Positions 45,911 to 57,380 are shown, counted from the first letter of the stretch. The stretch is 64,000 bases of DNA from Sambucus nigra (GCA_949130495.1 OX422222.1:276324109-276388108); one strand, 5' to 3'. Notes: a model not told the origin generated them from the letters alone. Program-made: numbers and translations.

Positions 45911-46299
45911 ATGTGACGGTCTAAGACACATAATCGAGACCGGTAAAGTTCTAACTTACAATTTTATTAACAAAATCCTACTTCTACGTCTTACCATAGT
46001 ATCATTAAAGATTTTTAACTGACCAGGCATTCAATTTCTGTGAAGTCTTACAAATTCTATCCCATGACATATATACATCTTTTCAAATAGCCTTCTTATC
46101 AAGGCATAACCCGAAGTCTCAATTCGACTTAGTATCTCAGTCTCCCTCACATCGATTAGAGGAGAGAACTACATACAGTGCTTCTATCTCGCACTTTAAT
46201 AGCCCTTAATCACTCTTCTACATGATTCTCGGCTAAACCTTCCAATCCAACTCTCCACAACAAAATAAATAAAAGAAAGAAAAAGAGTAGCGCCTCTCC

Positions 46300-46395
46300 A
46301 CTCACAACATTGTTAAGTGTTCATGCGGAGGAGTGTCTCGCAAAGCGAAATCCAAACAAGGAACCCCTCCGACACATGCCTACTTAACTAGTTGG
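46300..46395 (-). repeat. Hairpin module, copy 11 (C interior)
   Basis: Stem-loop at 46320-46350, with a changed loop and altered GC arm. Confidence 0.7.
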
Positions 46396-46679
46396 TCATG
46401 GAGATAAAGCGTAATAAGCATATAAACAAAGAAAACAAACAATCATACACTCACACAAGATAACTAAACAAATAACAAAAATCTCCTATCCACCTCGATC
46501 CACCTTTATAAAGTCTCAACCCGTATCCAGGAGAGAAATTATAAAATAACTAGTTCTATTTTGAACTAGAAGTGTGATAGCCTCGCAATTTTAGTGGCAT
46601 GCTATCACTCCAAACTAACCAAAATATATTTACTCACATTCTATACATAAAATAAGAGAAAGGAAAAAAATGGCATCTC

Positions 46680-46785
46680 TCCACTCCCAACGTCGTTAAG
46701 GTTCACGCGTGGAGCGTCCCGCAAAAGCGGAATCCAAACAAGGAACCCCTCCTATGCATTACTACTTAACCTTGTTGGTCGTGGA
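46680..46785 (-). repeat. Hairpin module, copy 12 (C interior)
   Basis: Stem-loop at 46702-46732. Outer arms TTCCGC and GCGTGAA have changed on both sides, but a GCG/CGC pair remains. Confidence 0.65.
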
Positions 46786-48067
46786 GATAAGTTATAACAT
46801 CCACATACAATGCAAAGAAGCAATAAAACACTCAAACCAAGTAACACATATGACACATATACATTTAAAATATCATCACTCGCTTCATAACGAGTGAAGA
46901 AAAGATAGAACTTCCATACCACGGAAGTCATATAATTACTCTTCTATAATCGCGTCAATACTACTACAAGCTCAATTTACACACCCGAATATACAGTAAA
47001 CGCAATACTAAGCTATCTTATCCTAAGGAATACATCACCCACTAATAAGGTGGAATTCCCACCAACAGTTTGTGCCAAGCACTCCGGGTCAATACTAATG
47101 GTTCTCAGACTCCATATTTGAGTCTTATCCGAACCACTATTACTTCCATCAACTCTCCAACTAGGAAAATTCATCCTTGCCCTTGTCCTCCAATCAACAA
47201 AATTTAAAATGAGTGGTCCTACGCTCCACATCATAGCCATTATTCTGATTCTGGCTGACAACAATTATCCACGCAGTCCCTCTTACTTTGTCAGTAAAAG
47301 AGGACACACTCTCGGCCTCCTCTTACTCAGTTCAATGAAATCTCCCCAACCGGGTGTCCACCAAAAGGGTCTCATGATCATTACTCCATCAGAAGTATTA
47401 ACGACACTTATTCTGGAGCCTATCATTTTAGGGTGCATGACCTCCCTAACCGTACAACACTTTATTCACTATCGGCCTTTAGCCGAGCATTGTGTGAACA
47501 TTCGAGAATTCACCTTCTCCTCAGTCCAGTTATCCCAGAGAAATTCAAAATTGCAAGTGACCACCGGGATTCTCTATAGGCCAAACTTTCGGCACCCACT
47601 AATATAGTGACCACATTTTCACCACCTCAACACTTCTTCTACGGGTGAAGGATTTTCCTCCATCCTACTTCAGGGCGCTTCTCCTCTTCAATTTAACATC
47701 GCTTTAAATCTCAAGCTTAGTACCACTTTCTACTTCTCGCGGTACTAGGGAAAACTATATCAACTGTAATTAGTAGTCGTAGTAGCAAGACAAGGAAGTG
47801 CTACAAAAAGGGAGCGACCTCCAAAGCGGTCCTCATTCCCGACCACAATTTACAGTTCTCAAAAATCCTTCTGATGACGCCCTTCTTCAATCGACCTACT
47901 GTTCTCACACGAATGCGCAAAAGATTTTATAACTTCTACCTCATGGAAGAAGAACGAGACCTCACAAGAGAAATCAACGATCTTAATCCTGAGGCCCTAT
48001 GTCAAATCAAAAACAACGCTGAAACTTAAAGCGTCCACACAGATTCCTAAGGACTCTAGAACCTGAT

Positions 48068-48079
48068 GCTCTGATACCA
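48068..48079 (-). other. Primer-binding site of element C (initiator tRNA-Met)
   Basis: Minus strand reads TGGTATCAGAGC two bases from the 5' LTR. Confidence 0.92.
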
Positions 48080-48081
48080 TC

Positions 48082-51031
48082 TGTGATAACCCGCTCACCA
48101 AAATAAGGGGTGGCCAGCCCAATACTTCAATATAACGGAATAATAGATGGAATCATTCGCAATATCACAACAAAATATAGAGTATCCAGGATAACCACCC
48201 AAAATTTCAGAAAATGGGTTGCCAAAAATTTTGTTTTAAAGATAAAGAAAGGATTTAAACAAACCAAAACCTGAAAAGATAGGGGAAACCTCTGTGACGT
48301 ATATATATTACTATAATAACAAGTGACAAATAAGAGGACCAAATATGTTATCGGTCCGCTGATACATACAACATTGTTAAACAATTTCAATAAATTTATA
48401 TAATACATTACATTAAACAATTACAAAAGCGCGGGCCTTTCGCCCGAGTAAAAAGACCCGATCTTAACTAGAATGCAAAAATGAAAACGTCTATACCAAA
48501 TGTATCCCGTAATACCCGCAATGCATCACGGCTCGTCGAGGACATCGGAATAGGAATTCAAATCAGGCACCCTTGCAGCGGAGTACCTGAGCGGAGATAA
48601 GGTGCATATGCAACAAGAAATGTAAACGGGTCAGGGCCCGGTTCTATATGATTACCAGATGAATAAAGAGTATGACAGTTATGAATGATGAATCATGTTG
48701 AGAGATATAACTATCTAGCTACACAATTTAAAACATAACTGAGCAGGAAGATAAAACAAATAACATTAATCTGAAAACTTATCATGGGTACCAATTATCT
48801 CATATATCTTTTTCCTTATCAGGAAACATATGAAAAAATCACAATGTTATGCTCTTTAGCATTTTTATCTCACTTTTACATTTTGTAAAAATCCTTTCCT
48901 TACCAGGAAAATAATCATTTTCAAATGCTCTTTGTGGCATTTATATGTGCTCTTTGTGGCACTTCATCATGCTCTTTATGGCATATCAAATACATCAAGT
49001 CCCACTTGATTATGAACTGTTATATTTATATACATATAACGAATTCTAAGACCGCCCGTCCGGGTTTCCCCACTGTGCGCGCCCCTAAATGACCATCATC
49101 GTCCAGGGCCTATCATAAGACAACCTGGGCACCTATATCGCAAGACGTCGGGAAGCAGCCATGTGCCTGCGGGATAGTCAAGACCACACTCGGAATCTCC
49201 TACCCATCGCAGAAAAATATACAACAATAAGCGCTCACATGGCCTATGGACTATATCCACCCTGCGTTAATTTGTCAGGGGGCATCACCTCGCGCGCGAA
49301 CTTCCCTTATGATGTCATTTAGAGAGGTGTGTTTAAACCATTTTATTTATCATTTTCAAAATTAAGTAAATTATCATTTACCAGTTTCATGATTAAGTAA
49401 ATTATCATTTACAAAAATCAATACCATTTCCATTTCATTTCATTTCCATGTATATGTTTCATTTTATCCGAAACCATTACCATTTACTTTTTGTAAATAA
49501 TATAACTTATTATCCGGAGCCATATGATAAATTATATCGTTACTACAACCTCAAAGGAGTAAGTAAACTCCTAATTTCCTCCCAAACATTGTAGGGTATT
49601 ATTTTAAAACCCCAATATTATCATACCTCGAAGGGATCAATGAACTTCCAATTTATTCTCCCAACATACTTTTATGGTGTTATTATAACCCATCAGGGCT
49701 AATATAGCTCGAATGAGCTCCTAAAGTCTCCCGAACATAATATTATAACTCTTACTTTTATAGTAATTGACTAGAAGAAAGGATTCCCTAACATCAATAG
49801 GCATAACCCTGAAAAAGTCCCCACATAACCCATTCCTAGTGTAGGGAAAGCAACTGACTCAATTACAACTCTAGGACACTTAGTTTACTTCATTAAATAA
49901 GGTTCCTAGGCCCTAGACTTAAATAAAATGAATTGGAATTAAACTAAGAAAATTACTCAAAGTGCAGGGCTTCCAAATCGATTCGGCATAGCCGAATCGA
50001 TTTGGGCACAGGAAATCGAATCAATTCGGACCATCCGAATCGATTCCGTCAAGAAAACTTGACTTTCTGCATAATTACCGAATCGATTCGGACCATCCGA
50101 ATCGGTTTGGTTGACCCAGACCTGGAAACTGTCTCAAGGCGAATCGATTCGGCCAGGCCGAATCGATTCGGTTATGCAGGATTTCCTAGTTTTTTTCTAA
50201 GTGTTTTGAGCCCTAATTTTTCCCAACCTCAAATCTCTTCCATTTTTACACACAACCAACAATGTTTATCTACCCAAAATCATCCCAACATGATTACTAA
50301 CTACTAAAATCCACAATTTCATCATCAAAACTAAGATTAAGGTTTAATTCCCACAATTTCCTCATTTAAACTATAAATGTAAATACACAACTAATCATAC
50401 AATATATACATCTTAAATCACATATTATCAAGTATAAAACTTGCCTTGATGTAGGAAATATCAGATTTCTTTGAATAGGAGCATCAATCCATCTTCAATC
50501 TTCATTTTTCTCTTCTTTCTCCTCTTTTCTCTTCTTCTTTCTTTCTCTCCTTTTCTCTCTATGTTTAAGACATAATTTAGGGAATTAGGGTATTTAGAAG
50601 ACTAAATCGTGGCTTAAGTTAAAACTCCCAACTTAAGTGGTTAATGCCGCATTAAAATGACTCCCAAATACGTATTTACGATAAAACCAGGTAAAAGTGC
50701 CCGAAACACCAAAAACACAATATGACACTTAATTCAACTGTCTCGCACCTTCCGAGACTAACTACACCCTCTAAACTGGCATCCGAAAATTTTATAAATT
50801 ATTTCGAGTTTCAATCTTATTTAAACCAAAATTCCATTTAAAATACATGACACTAAAAATCATATCACATGAAGATATTTACCAACATAATCGGTAAATA
50901 TACAACATCCCAGTAAATATTAACTTTTATCTCATTCAATTAATATTTACTCCAGTCCCCACATTTTATATAATTACCTTATGCGGTAAAATTAGTATAA
51001 AATGAGCCTCCCAGAATCGAGGGTTGTTACA
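48082..51031 (-). repeat. Element C 5' LTR
   Basis: 2950 bp. Near-identical to 41105-44051 in its first 1.7 kb on the plus strand but clearly more diverged beyond about 49800. Palindrome cluster at 49975-50172; shared central block at 49040-49345. Confidence 0.95.
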
Positions 51032-51032
51032 C

Positions 51033-51135
51033 CAACATTGTGCTACGTTCGTGCGTGGGGTGTCTTGCGAAGTGAAATCGAAACAAGAAACCCCCCAATA
51101 CATTACTACATGACAATGTTGATCGTCGAGATCTA
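51033..51135 (-). repeat. Hairpin module, copy 13 (D 5' LTR)
   Basis: Stem-loop at 51048-51077. It is the LTR counterpart of copy 1 and begins within a few bases of C's insertion site. Confidence 0.75.
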
Positions 51136-51517
51136 TTTGACCCTCAGTACATAACACATATTATAAAATCCCGTAGGTATATATAGTTCTCACTAGAACC
51201 TATGATTCATACTCATATAAATTCGGATATAAATCTACCGGAAGGAGAATATCACTTTATTCATTCTTTATAAAATATTCTAAGCTGTCGCCTGAGCATA
51301 TACATTATAATCTCTCACTAATGATTCATCCTTATATCATGAATAACTTTCACTAGTTATTTACACTATGCACATTTTAGTGTTATTAACCTCGTATATA
51401 ATATTCTCATCTTTATATACGTATATCCCTATTTTATTTCGAATTTTATACTCCCGCATGATTTAGAATTTAACTCACATTCCATTCTTTATTATGTCCG
51501 TATATATATGTTTCACA

Positions 51518-51559
<42 letters not shown>

Positions 51560-53775
51560 TATACACATAAAGTATATCCATACTTATATGTCACACACTA
51601 TATAAGTATAATAACCATCCCTCAGAGCTTTAACTCAATGGATACAGTCTCTCAATGCTACCATCTTCTAGGGAATTACTCACACATCATCCTGGGTACC
51701 ACTGGTCGGACTCTCACACCGACTTGGTAAAAACTAAATCACAACGTATGGGAAGCGGTCATAGTTCCTCCCCGGAAATGAGAATGAAATATACGCACCA
51801 CGTCTCACCCTTAATAAAAATCACACAATATAAAATGGACGCTATGACCTGGGGACTATACGCTCCCTGCTCCTCAAGCTAGGGGCCTCACCCACATCGC
51901 GCAACTTCCCATGATAACATTAGAGGGGGTATGCTTCACATAAATATACCATTAACACACAAATATATTCATAATTATTTTATATATATACAGTAACAAT
52001 TCCCGTATATATAGTATATATCTCTTCTCAATATAAATGACTATAATTTCCAAACTCTTATAGCGATAGCCAAAACCTCGAATGTTCCCATTAATAATAG
52101 TATATAAGTATTTATACACTTAAAATACTAAATCCACAAGTATTCTCTTACTTAAAATATAACTCGCAACTTACTCACTTTTAAGGATTATAATATAAAC
52201 CCGAATATACCAATTCGTAATAATTAAATATTATACTAACTACTTATTTTAATCTCCATAGGTACCGCATCACCTATAATAATAATTGTCAATAAAGACA
52301 TACCGGATAGTAGCTTTTACCTCTTTAGCCCATATATTAAATTCCATCCTACTCGCATTCCAGAATTCACTCAAATGGACTTGGCCCATATTTATTCTCT
52401 ACGCATAACTATATAAACACTCTTGCCGAAGACTTTTCTCAAATGTTACCCATCCTAAATAATCATTTAAAAATATAGCCCGGATTTATTTCTACGAACC
52501 CAAGGTTTTTATTTTTTTTCCTCAAGTAATTTAGAAGTCCAAAAACTTTTTTTTGGAACCTCTAATATTTATCTCCAAACAATTCTAGCCTTAATTTTTC
52601 CAATTTTCAGTTTAATTTTCGAGCTAACGATTTCAACCTCGGAACTTCTTCCTTAGAAAAATCATTAAAAATTCAAAACAAATAAAAAAAATACGGGTGG
52701 GCGCCCACGCGACCGTATCGAAAAGATCTAGAACTTTCATGTTTTGATCAAGAGCTGAATCAATTCGCTTCATGGCCGAATCGACCCTGCAAGCTGCTGC
52801 GATACTGTTCACTGTCTTCTCCAAATTACAAATCTCCATCAATGTACCTCCAAGCTTTTTATCTTCTCTCCCATCATCATCCAACCACAACCAACAATAT
52901 ATCCACACATAAAAATGGTTCTAATCATCCTAGAACCAATAATCAACAACTAATTTCAACAAATTCTTAAGTTTCTCAAATTGAATATTAACCGGGTTTT
53001 ACTCGTTCAAACTTCCGAAACCCCCATTTTGATTCACGAAAACTCAACCCAAAAATCTTTATAGTTTCTACACACCAACTATAATATGAGAAAGAAACAC
53101 ACTAAATCATAAAAGCAAGTTAAACACTTACCTCGTGGATAAAATCCGACGACCCCGAGTCGAATCCCGCGGAACTTGGCTGGAAATCCCCTTCTTTATT
53201 ATATTCTCTTTCTTCTTTTCTTTCTCACTTCTCTTTCTCTCTCCTAGGGCTGAAATGTGGGAGAAATGAGGGTTCTCCCCTTATAAATTCTGAAATTGGG
53301 TGTATACCCAATTGTAAAATGACTCATGTACTCAATTGTGTGTCTCTACTAGTCCAAAAAGTCCCCGAAACCCAAACATTACCCCCGGGTACTTCAATTT
53401 GACTATTTCGGCCATTCCGAAATTAACTGTGCACTCGAAATCTCCATCCAAGTCACTTAACTAATATTAACTTATTAAACCCAACACATTTCAATACGCG
53501 TGTTTTCCAATTAAAATATTATCCTTTGTCGCTTTATCCAATTGCGACACGTAATTAAAATAATCCCACTCATATTCTTAGTCTCGTAAGAAAATATAAT
53601 CCATGTAAATATTAATCCGACACTTGCAGACTAATATTTACTATTCATTTTATAATTCTCAATTATTAAATTTATACTTATAAATTCCAAAATTACTATT
53701 CACATTAATTTCCTCCAATTACCAAATTACGCCACTTATGTAATTTAAATATCCATAAAAGTACGGGGTATTACA
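51037..53775 (-). repeat. Element D 5' LTR, outer part
   Basis: Matches 100-2884 of the 3' LTR. Minus strand begins TGTAATACCCCG at 53775. (AT)n at 51522-51558; weak palindrome cluster at 52757-52800. No gene. Confidence 0.9.
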
Positions 53776-54204
53776 GCTTGAACCATTTATTGAGTTCAGA
53801 GCATTTATTTAGAACAAGTGTATGTTACTTCATATATTCATCTTATGAAACCATGACTAGATATTTACTATTTGTAGTTTTGTTTTCTTTTTTATTTGCT
53901 GCTTAAAAATAAAAAAAATAAAAAAAGTTTTTTTATTTTGTTGAAATCTTTGGATTTTGTCGTATTTGTTTAATGAATTGAAAATATAAAAGATTTTTCT
54001 GTCATTTGAGTCATTTAAGAAAAAATAAATAGTTCTTTTTTTTTTTGAAAATAAGTGTAAAAACACAAATATAGAAAGCCATCATTTTTAATGGGTAGAT
54101 AGTGTTGATTGATAATTTGTGGAACAACCATGCGGTAGATTTCCCTATTCTTGGATATTATTATTAGGAAGGTAGTGCAAACCTATGCATGTTTTTCTTA
54201 ATTA
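53776..54204. other. AT-rich flanking DNA, no gene seen
   Basis: First sequence outside the nested block. Long A and T runs; no coding or structural signal. Confidence 0.5.
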
Positions 54205-54670
54205 TTCCTATGAAGTTCTCCGAGTATGACGCGACCAAAGGTTCTTCCTAAGATTCGAAACTTGTGGCACACCACACAAATTTTTCACCATCCCATTATA
54301 CGTATTCATTTTAATTGAGCCAATTTCTAAAGTTTTAAAGTCTCTCCCTTTGGCCATCAAAATAAAACCAACGCTCACCTCTTTGTAGGAGGATAAAGAA
54401 TGTCGATTGGGACACATATGAATTGAACAATCAGAATAAAGGTCCAAAAGCCATTAAATGACTTAGAATTTTTTTTGTTTGATATGAGAGAAAATCATAG
54501 ACATCCTTGGAATCACTTCCACCTGTCATTGTTGCTTACACATCCTAAACCTTATCTTGATATTCTCATTTCTTTCCTTACGTCTAGGACAAGATGAAAT
54601 GATGTGACCGAACTCGTGATATTAGTAACACTCCCCATCCTTATTCCCCATTGACTTGGACTTGAAGCTC
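54205..54670 (-). pseudogene. Ty1/copia remnant: zinc knuckle and protease
   Basis: Minus strand near 54660-54600 encodes a decayed CCHC knuckle (CY, stop, YHEFGHIISSCP), then at 54447-54208 YSDCSIHMCPNRHSLSSY, GFILMAKGRDFKTLEIGSI and VSNLRKNLW. This matches the copia protease start, usually LDSGCSxHMC, and the region before integrase. The active-site Asp-Ser-Gly is scrambled. No RT is seen nearby, so this is an old fragment. Confidence 0.75.
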
Positions 54671-55049
54671 CTCGAACCCTAATTCTTTACTCTTCCTCTA
54701 ATGACTAGTCTTTAGACATCATTATTACTAGGTCTGTGTTTTTGCCAGTTCAGATCAAAAAATGCCTCATTGAAAAAATTTCCATTTATTTTGAAAATAA
54801 ATAAACATTCCTATTCTGATTTTTTTCATTTTTGTAAAAAACATCCGAATTGAAAAAAATGAAAAATTGACAAAATCGTGAAATAAAAAATAAGATGCAC
54901 TAAAAACCTAGAAATCCCAAAACATTGAAACAATAAATTTGGATTCTCAACTACTTGAAATTTTCATATTAAAGAAAAAGAATGGAATTATTCAATCCAA
55001 CATGTAAATACATGAGGATTCAACCCATTTTTCATTTTTTAAAGGTTAA

Positions 55050-55372
55050 GTGGAGAAGTTCTTTGTAAAGACCACTACTTAGTAACCTTCATCCTCTCCA
55101 AACCGATGTGGGATGTGACAGTCTCAAAAAATCAGAAATATAAAAAAATATAAAAAAATTAAATCGCCATACTTTTGGAAAAATCGAATTAGAAAAATTA
55201 AAAAAAATCAGAAATTCAAAATTATTTTCAATTCGATTTTTTTTGTAAATTAAAAATCAAAAATAAAAAATTCAGAAGTTTATTCCAAAATAAAAAAAAG
55301 CCGATCGAAATTTGAAAAAATTGAAAGTTCAGAAATAAAAATACCTCTAACTGTCACATGTTTATTTTTGTG
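55050..55372 (-). repeat. AT-rich repeat, left copy of an inverted pair
   Basis: The reverse complement begins GTGACAGTTAGAGGTAT and ends AAAGAACTTCTCCACT, aligning with 56424-56712 in the opposite direction. It includes the TCCCACATCGGTTTGG motif common at plant repeat ends. Class not determined; no clear terminal inverted repeats. Confidence 0.55.
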
Positions 55373-55848
55373 TACCCTATGAATGCACTATAAGGCTGAC
55401 TCATAATTCTCCAACTATACTTATTTATTTATTTAAAATGTCATATAAATTAATAAAATATAATACCTCCCTAGTTCTCATTTCATTGCTACATTATTGT
55501 ACATGATTCGAATTATTTTCTCACAATTATAATGGCCACCTTATCAAACTTAGGTTTCATTAAACCCAGAATCATATTTTCTCCACATATGTTTATTATC
55601 ATCCTTAAATTCAATGGCCTCAACATTTATTATTTATTATGATCAAAATTTTATTAATTAAATACGTTAGGGTTATCTTTATATTAAATCAAAGGCTTCC
55701 ATTTCATACACTTGGGATCACAAAGGGTGTGTTTATCACTCAAGGACTAATCACATTGTCAAACACATCTTAGGGTATTCAATGTTATTTAAATCTAGTT
55801 CTTGTTACTTTGGGTTCACTTAAAAGTTTTTAGGGTTTGTACTTGTTA

Positions 55849-55986
55849 ACATATATTTTGAACTCAACTTGGAATATGATTTTTTAATGATTTTTGAATC
55901 TACGATTCATTGTGGTCACATATATTTTGAACTCTGCTTTAAATATGATTTTTTAATGATTTTTGAATCTACGATTCGTTGTGGTG
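55849..55986 (+). repeat. Tandem duplication of a 69-bp segment
   Basis: ACATATATTTTGAACTC repeats at 55849 and 55918, the two units differing at a handful of sites. Confidence 0.85.
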
Positions 55987-56179
55987 ACCATGTCCTTACA
56001 ATCAATAAAGTCTGCTTATGATTAATTGTGGTGGCTAACTATGGTTCTTTGAAAAGTAAATCACTATTCTTTTTAATGATTTCAATGCTATAATGAATTT
56101 TTTTATTAAAGTAATTTAAAAAAATCTTAAGAAAATTTCTTTTAAGAAGTCTTTGACTTTCGGATTATTCTAAAAAATG

Positions 56180-56425
56180 AGTTTTATCGATTTAGTATGG
56201 GTGCTAGTACTTTATTTCATGACCACTTTAAGAATTTTAATAGGTTTCTCTCGTTACTCTTAAACATGAAAGTGGAGATGGGGAAATAGGACAAGTTTGT
56301 AAATTTATTGTCTTCTCTTCCTGAGGGCTACGATCATTTGGTGTCTACGGTGATGGACGAGAAAAAAGTATTATTTTAGATGAGGTAATGTCAACCCTTC
56401 TCTCTAACGATAATGATAGGGTGAT
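56180..56425 (+). pseudogene. Ty1/copia gag remnant (UBN2-like)
   Basis: Plus strand encodes HFKNFNRFLSLLLNMKVEMGK, a stop, then DKFVNLLSSLPEGYDHLVST. This fits the copia gag segment in which a conserved LLxSLPxSYxxxV motif occurs. It has two or more stops and no neighbouring nucleocapsid. Orientation is opposite to the copia protease fragment at 54205-54670, so they may be separate insertions. Confidence 0.7.
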
Positions 56426-56712
56426 AGTTAGGGGTGTATTTTTTTCGAACTTCTTATTTTTTCGAATTTATCCGATTTTGGAATAAACTTTTAAATTTCA
56501 GATTTTTGATTTTCAAATTTTTCCCACAAAATCGGATCGTAACAAGAAATAATTCAGAATTTTTGATTTTCTGATTTTTCTGATCCGATTTTCAAAACTA
56601 TGCTGATTCAATTTTTCAAAATTATTTCTAATTTTTTTAGACTTTGTCATATCCTACATAAGTTGGGACATAATGAGGGTTGTAAAGTAGTGTTCTATAA
56701 AAGGAACTTCTT
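56424..56712 (+). repeat. AT-rich repeat, right copy of an inverted pair
   Basis: Begins GTGATAGTTAGGGGTGTAT, ends AAAGGAACTTCTT. Partner at 55050-55372. Confidence 0.55.
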
Positions 56713-57039
56713 ATCTTAATTCTAGTATCCCGTATTTTTTGTTTTTTTTAATATTTATTAAAAGAAAAATAAATTAATAAATCATAATTAATTATTACTT
56801 GAGTGAATTAGTAATAATAAGGTACATATTTAGATGATGATTAAATTTTCATGTTATGTGATTTATGTGTGTTGCTTGCCATATGTAATTAGTGGGTATA
56901 ATTAATTAATTTGGACTATATGCGGTTACACATAAAATAATCTTGTATGTGTTTTATTTTACGTTGCGAGGCAATATTGGAGATATAAGGTGATATATCC
57001 ATATATATCCTCGGCTAGGCCGAGGGCGTCCTCCACCCG

Positions 57040-57380
57040 AACGAGGCCAAGATGATCTCTCATCCAATATCAGACAACCCTTCAGTAGGCCGATCAGGCC
57101 CAAACGACCCTTGAAGGAGCCGACCCCTCATCATGTCTTGGACGACCCTACAAGGGGCCGACCCCTCATCAGGACCAGATGACCCTTTAGTGGGTCGACC
57201 CCTCATCATGTCTCGGGCGACCTTTCAAGGGGCCGACCCTTCATCAGGCCCAGACAATCCTTCAGTGGGCCGACCCCTCATCATGTCTCGAACGACCCTT
57301 CAAGGGGCCTACCCCTCATCAGGACCAGACGATCCTTCAGTGGGAGGACCCCTCATCGTGGTCTGGACAACCTTGTGAGG
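57040..57380. repeat. 78-bp minisatellite in G LTR
   Basis: About four units of a 78-bp repeat, each made of two related halves of about 39 bp (ACGACCC...GGGGCCGACCCCTCATCA). GC-rich, unlike the rest of the window. It yields an 81-codon repeat frame with a 26-residue period, which is not a gene. Confidence 0.88.

Larger units (their letters stand above)
45601..48067 (-). other. Element C interior, 5' part (no gene)
   Basis: Expected place of gag and RT, but no motif of either is visible. It contains three hairpin modules (45800-46790) and stretches alignable with D's interior. A 132-codon plus-strand frame at 47209-47607 has no recognisable domain and runs against the element. Confidence 0.5.
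41105..51031 (-). mobile_element. Element C: young non-autonomous LTR retrotransposon
   Basis: Flanked by CCAAC (41100-41104 and 51032-51036). LTRs of 2947 bp (41105-44051) and 2950 bp (48082-51031), starting TGTAACAACCC and ending GTTATCACA in element sense, with a 4.0-kb interior. Primer site for initiator tRNA-Met at 48068-48079, polypurine tract at 44052-44066. The interior has only a decayed RNase H-like stretch, so proteins must come from elsewhere. The LTRs differ at about 48 sites by hand count (about 1.6%), making it the youngest complete element here by that measure. Confidence 0.95.
1..53775 (-). mobile_element. Element D: outer LTR retrotransposon, non-autonomous, split by nested insertions
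   Basis: Ty3/gypsy-type element lying on the minus strand. Its 3' LTR is at 1-2884 (the rest is left of the window), its internal region is 2885-4023 plus 38440-40339 (about 3.0 kb), and its 5' LTR is 40340-41104 plus 51037-53775 (about 3.5 kb). Seen: LTR ends reading TGTAATACCCCG...GTGTCACA in the element's sense, a polypurine tract at 2885-2899, and a primer site complementary to initiator tRNA-Met at 40326-40337. No open frame longer than about 100 codons in the internal region looks like gag or pol, so it resembles a large retrotransposon derivative (LARD). It was the first insertion here: A lies in its interior and C in its 5' LTR. The left TSD is outside the window; the right flank begins GCTTG. 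Confidence 0.85.

Noticed and set aside
47209..47607. 132-codon plus-strand frame in C interior
   Set aside because: Runs against the element, shows no domain and no matching frame elsewhere.
53776..56990. Host gene between the nested block and element G
   Set aside because: Only copia fragments and AT-rich repeats; no open exon chain.
57133..57378. 81-codon repeat protein in the G LTR
   Set aside because: Period of 26 residues equals the 78-bp minisatellite; it precedes the likely promoter.
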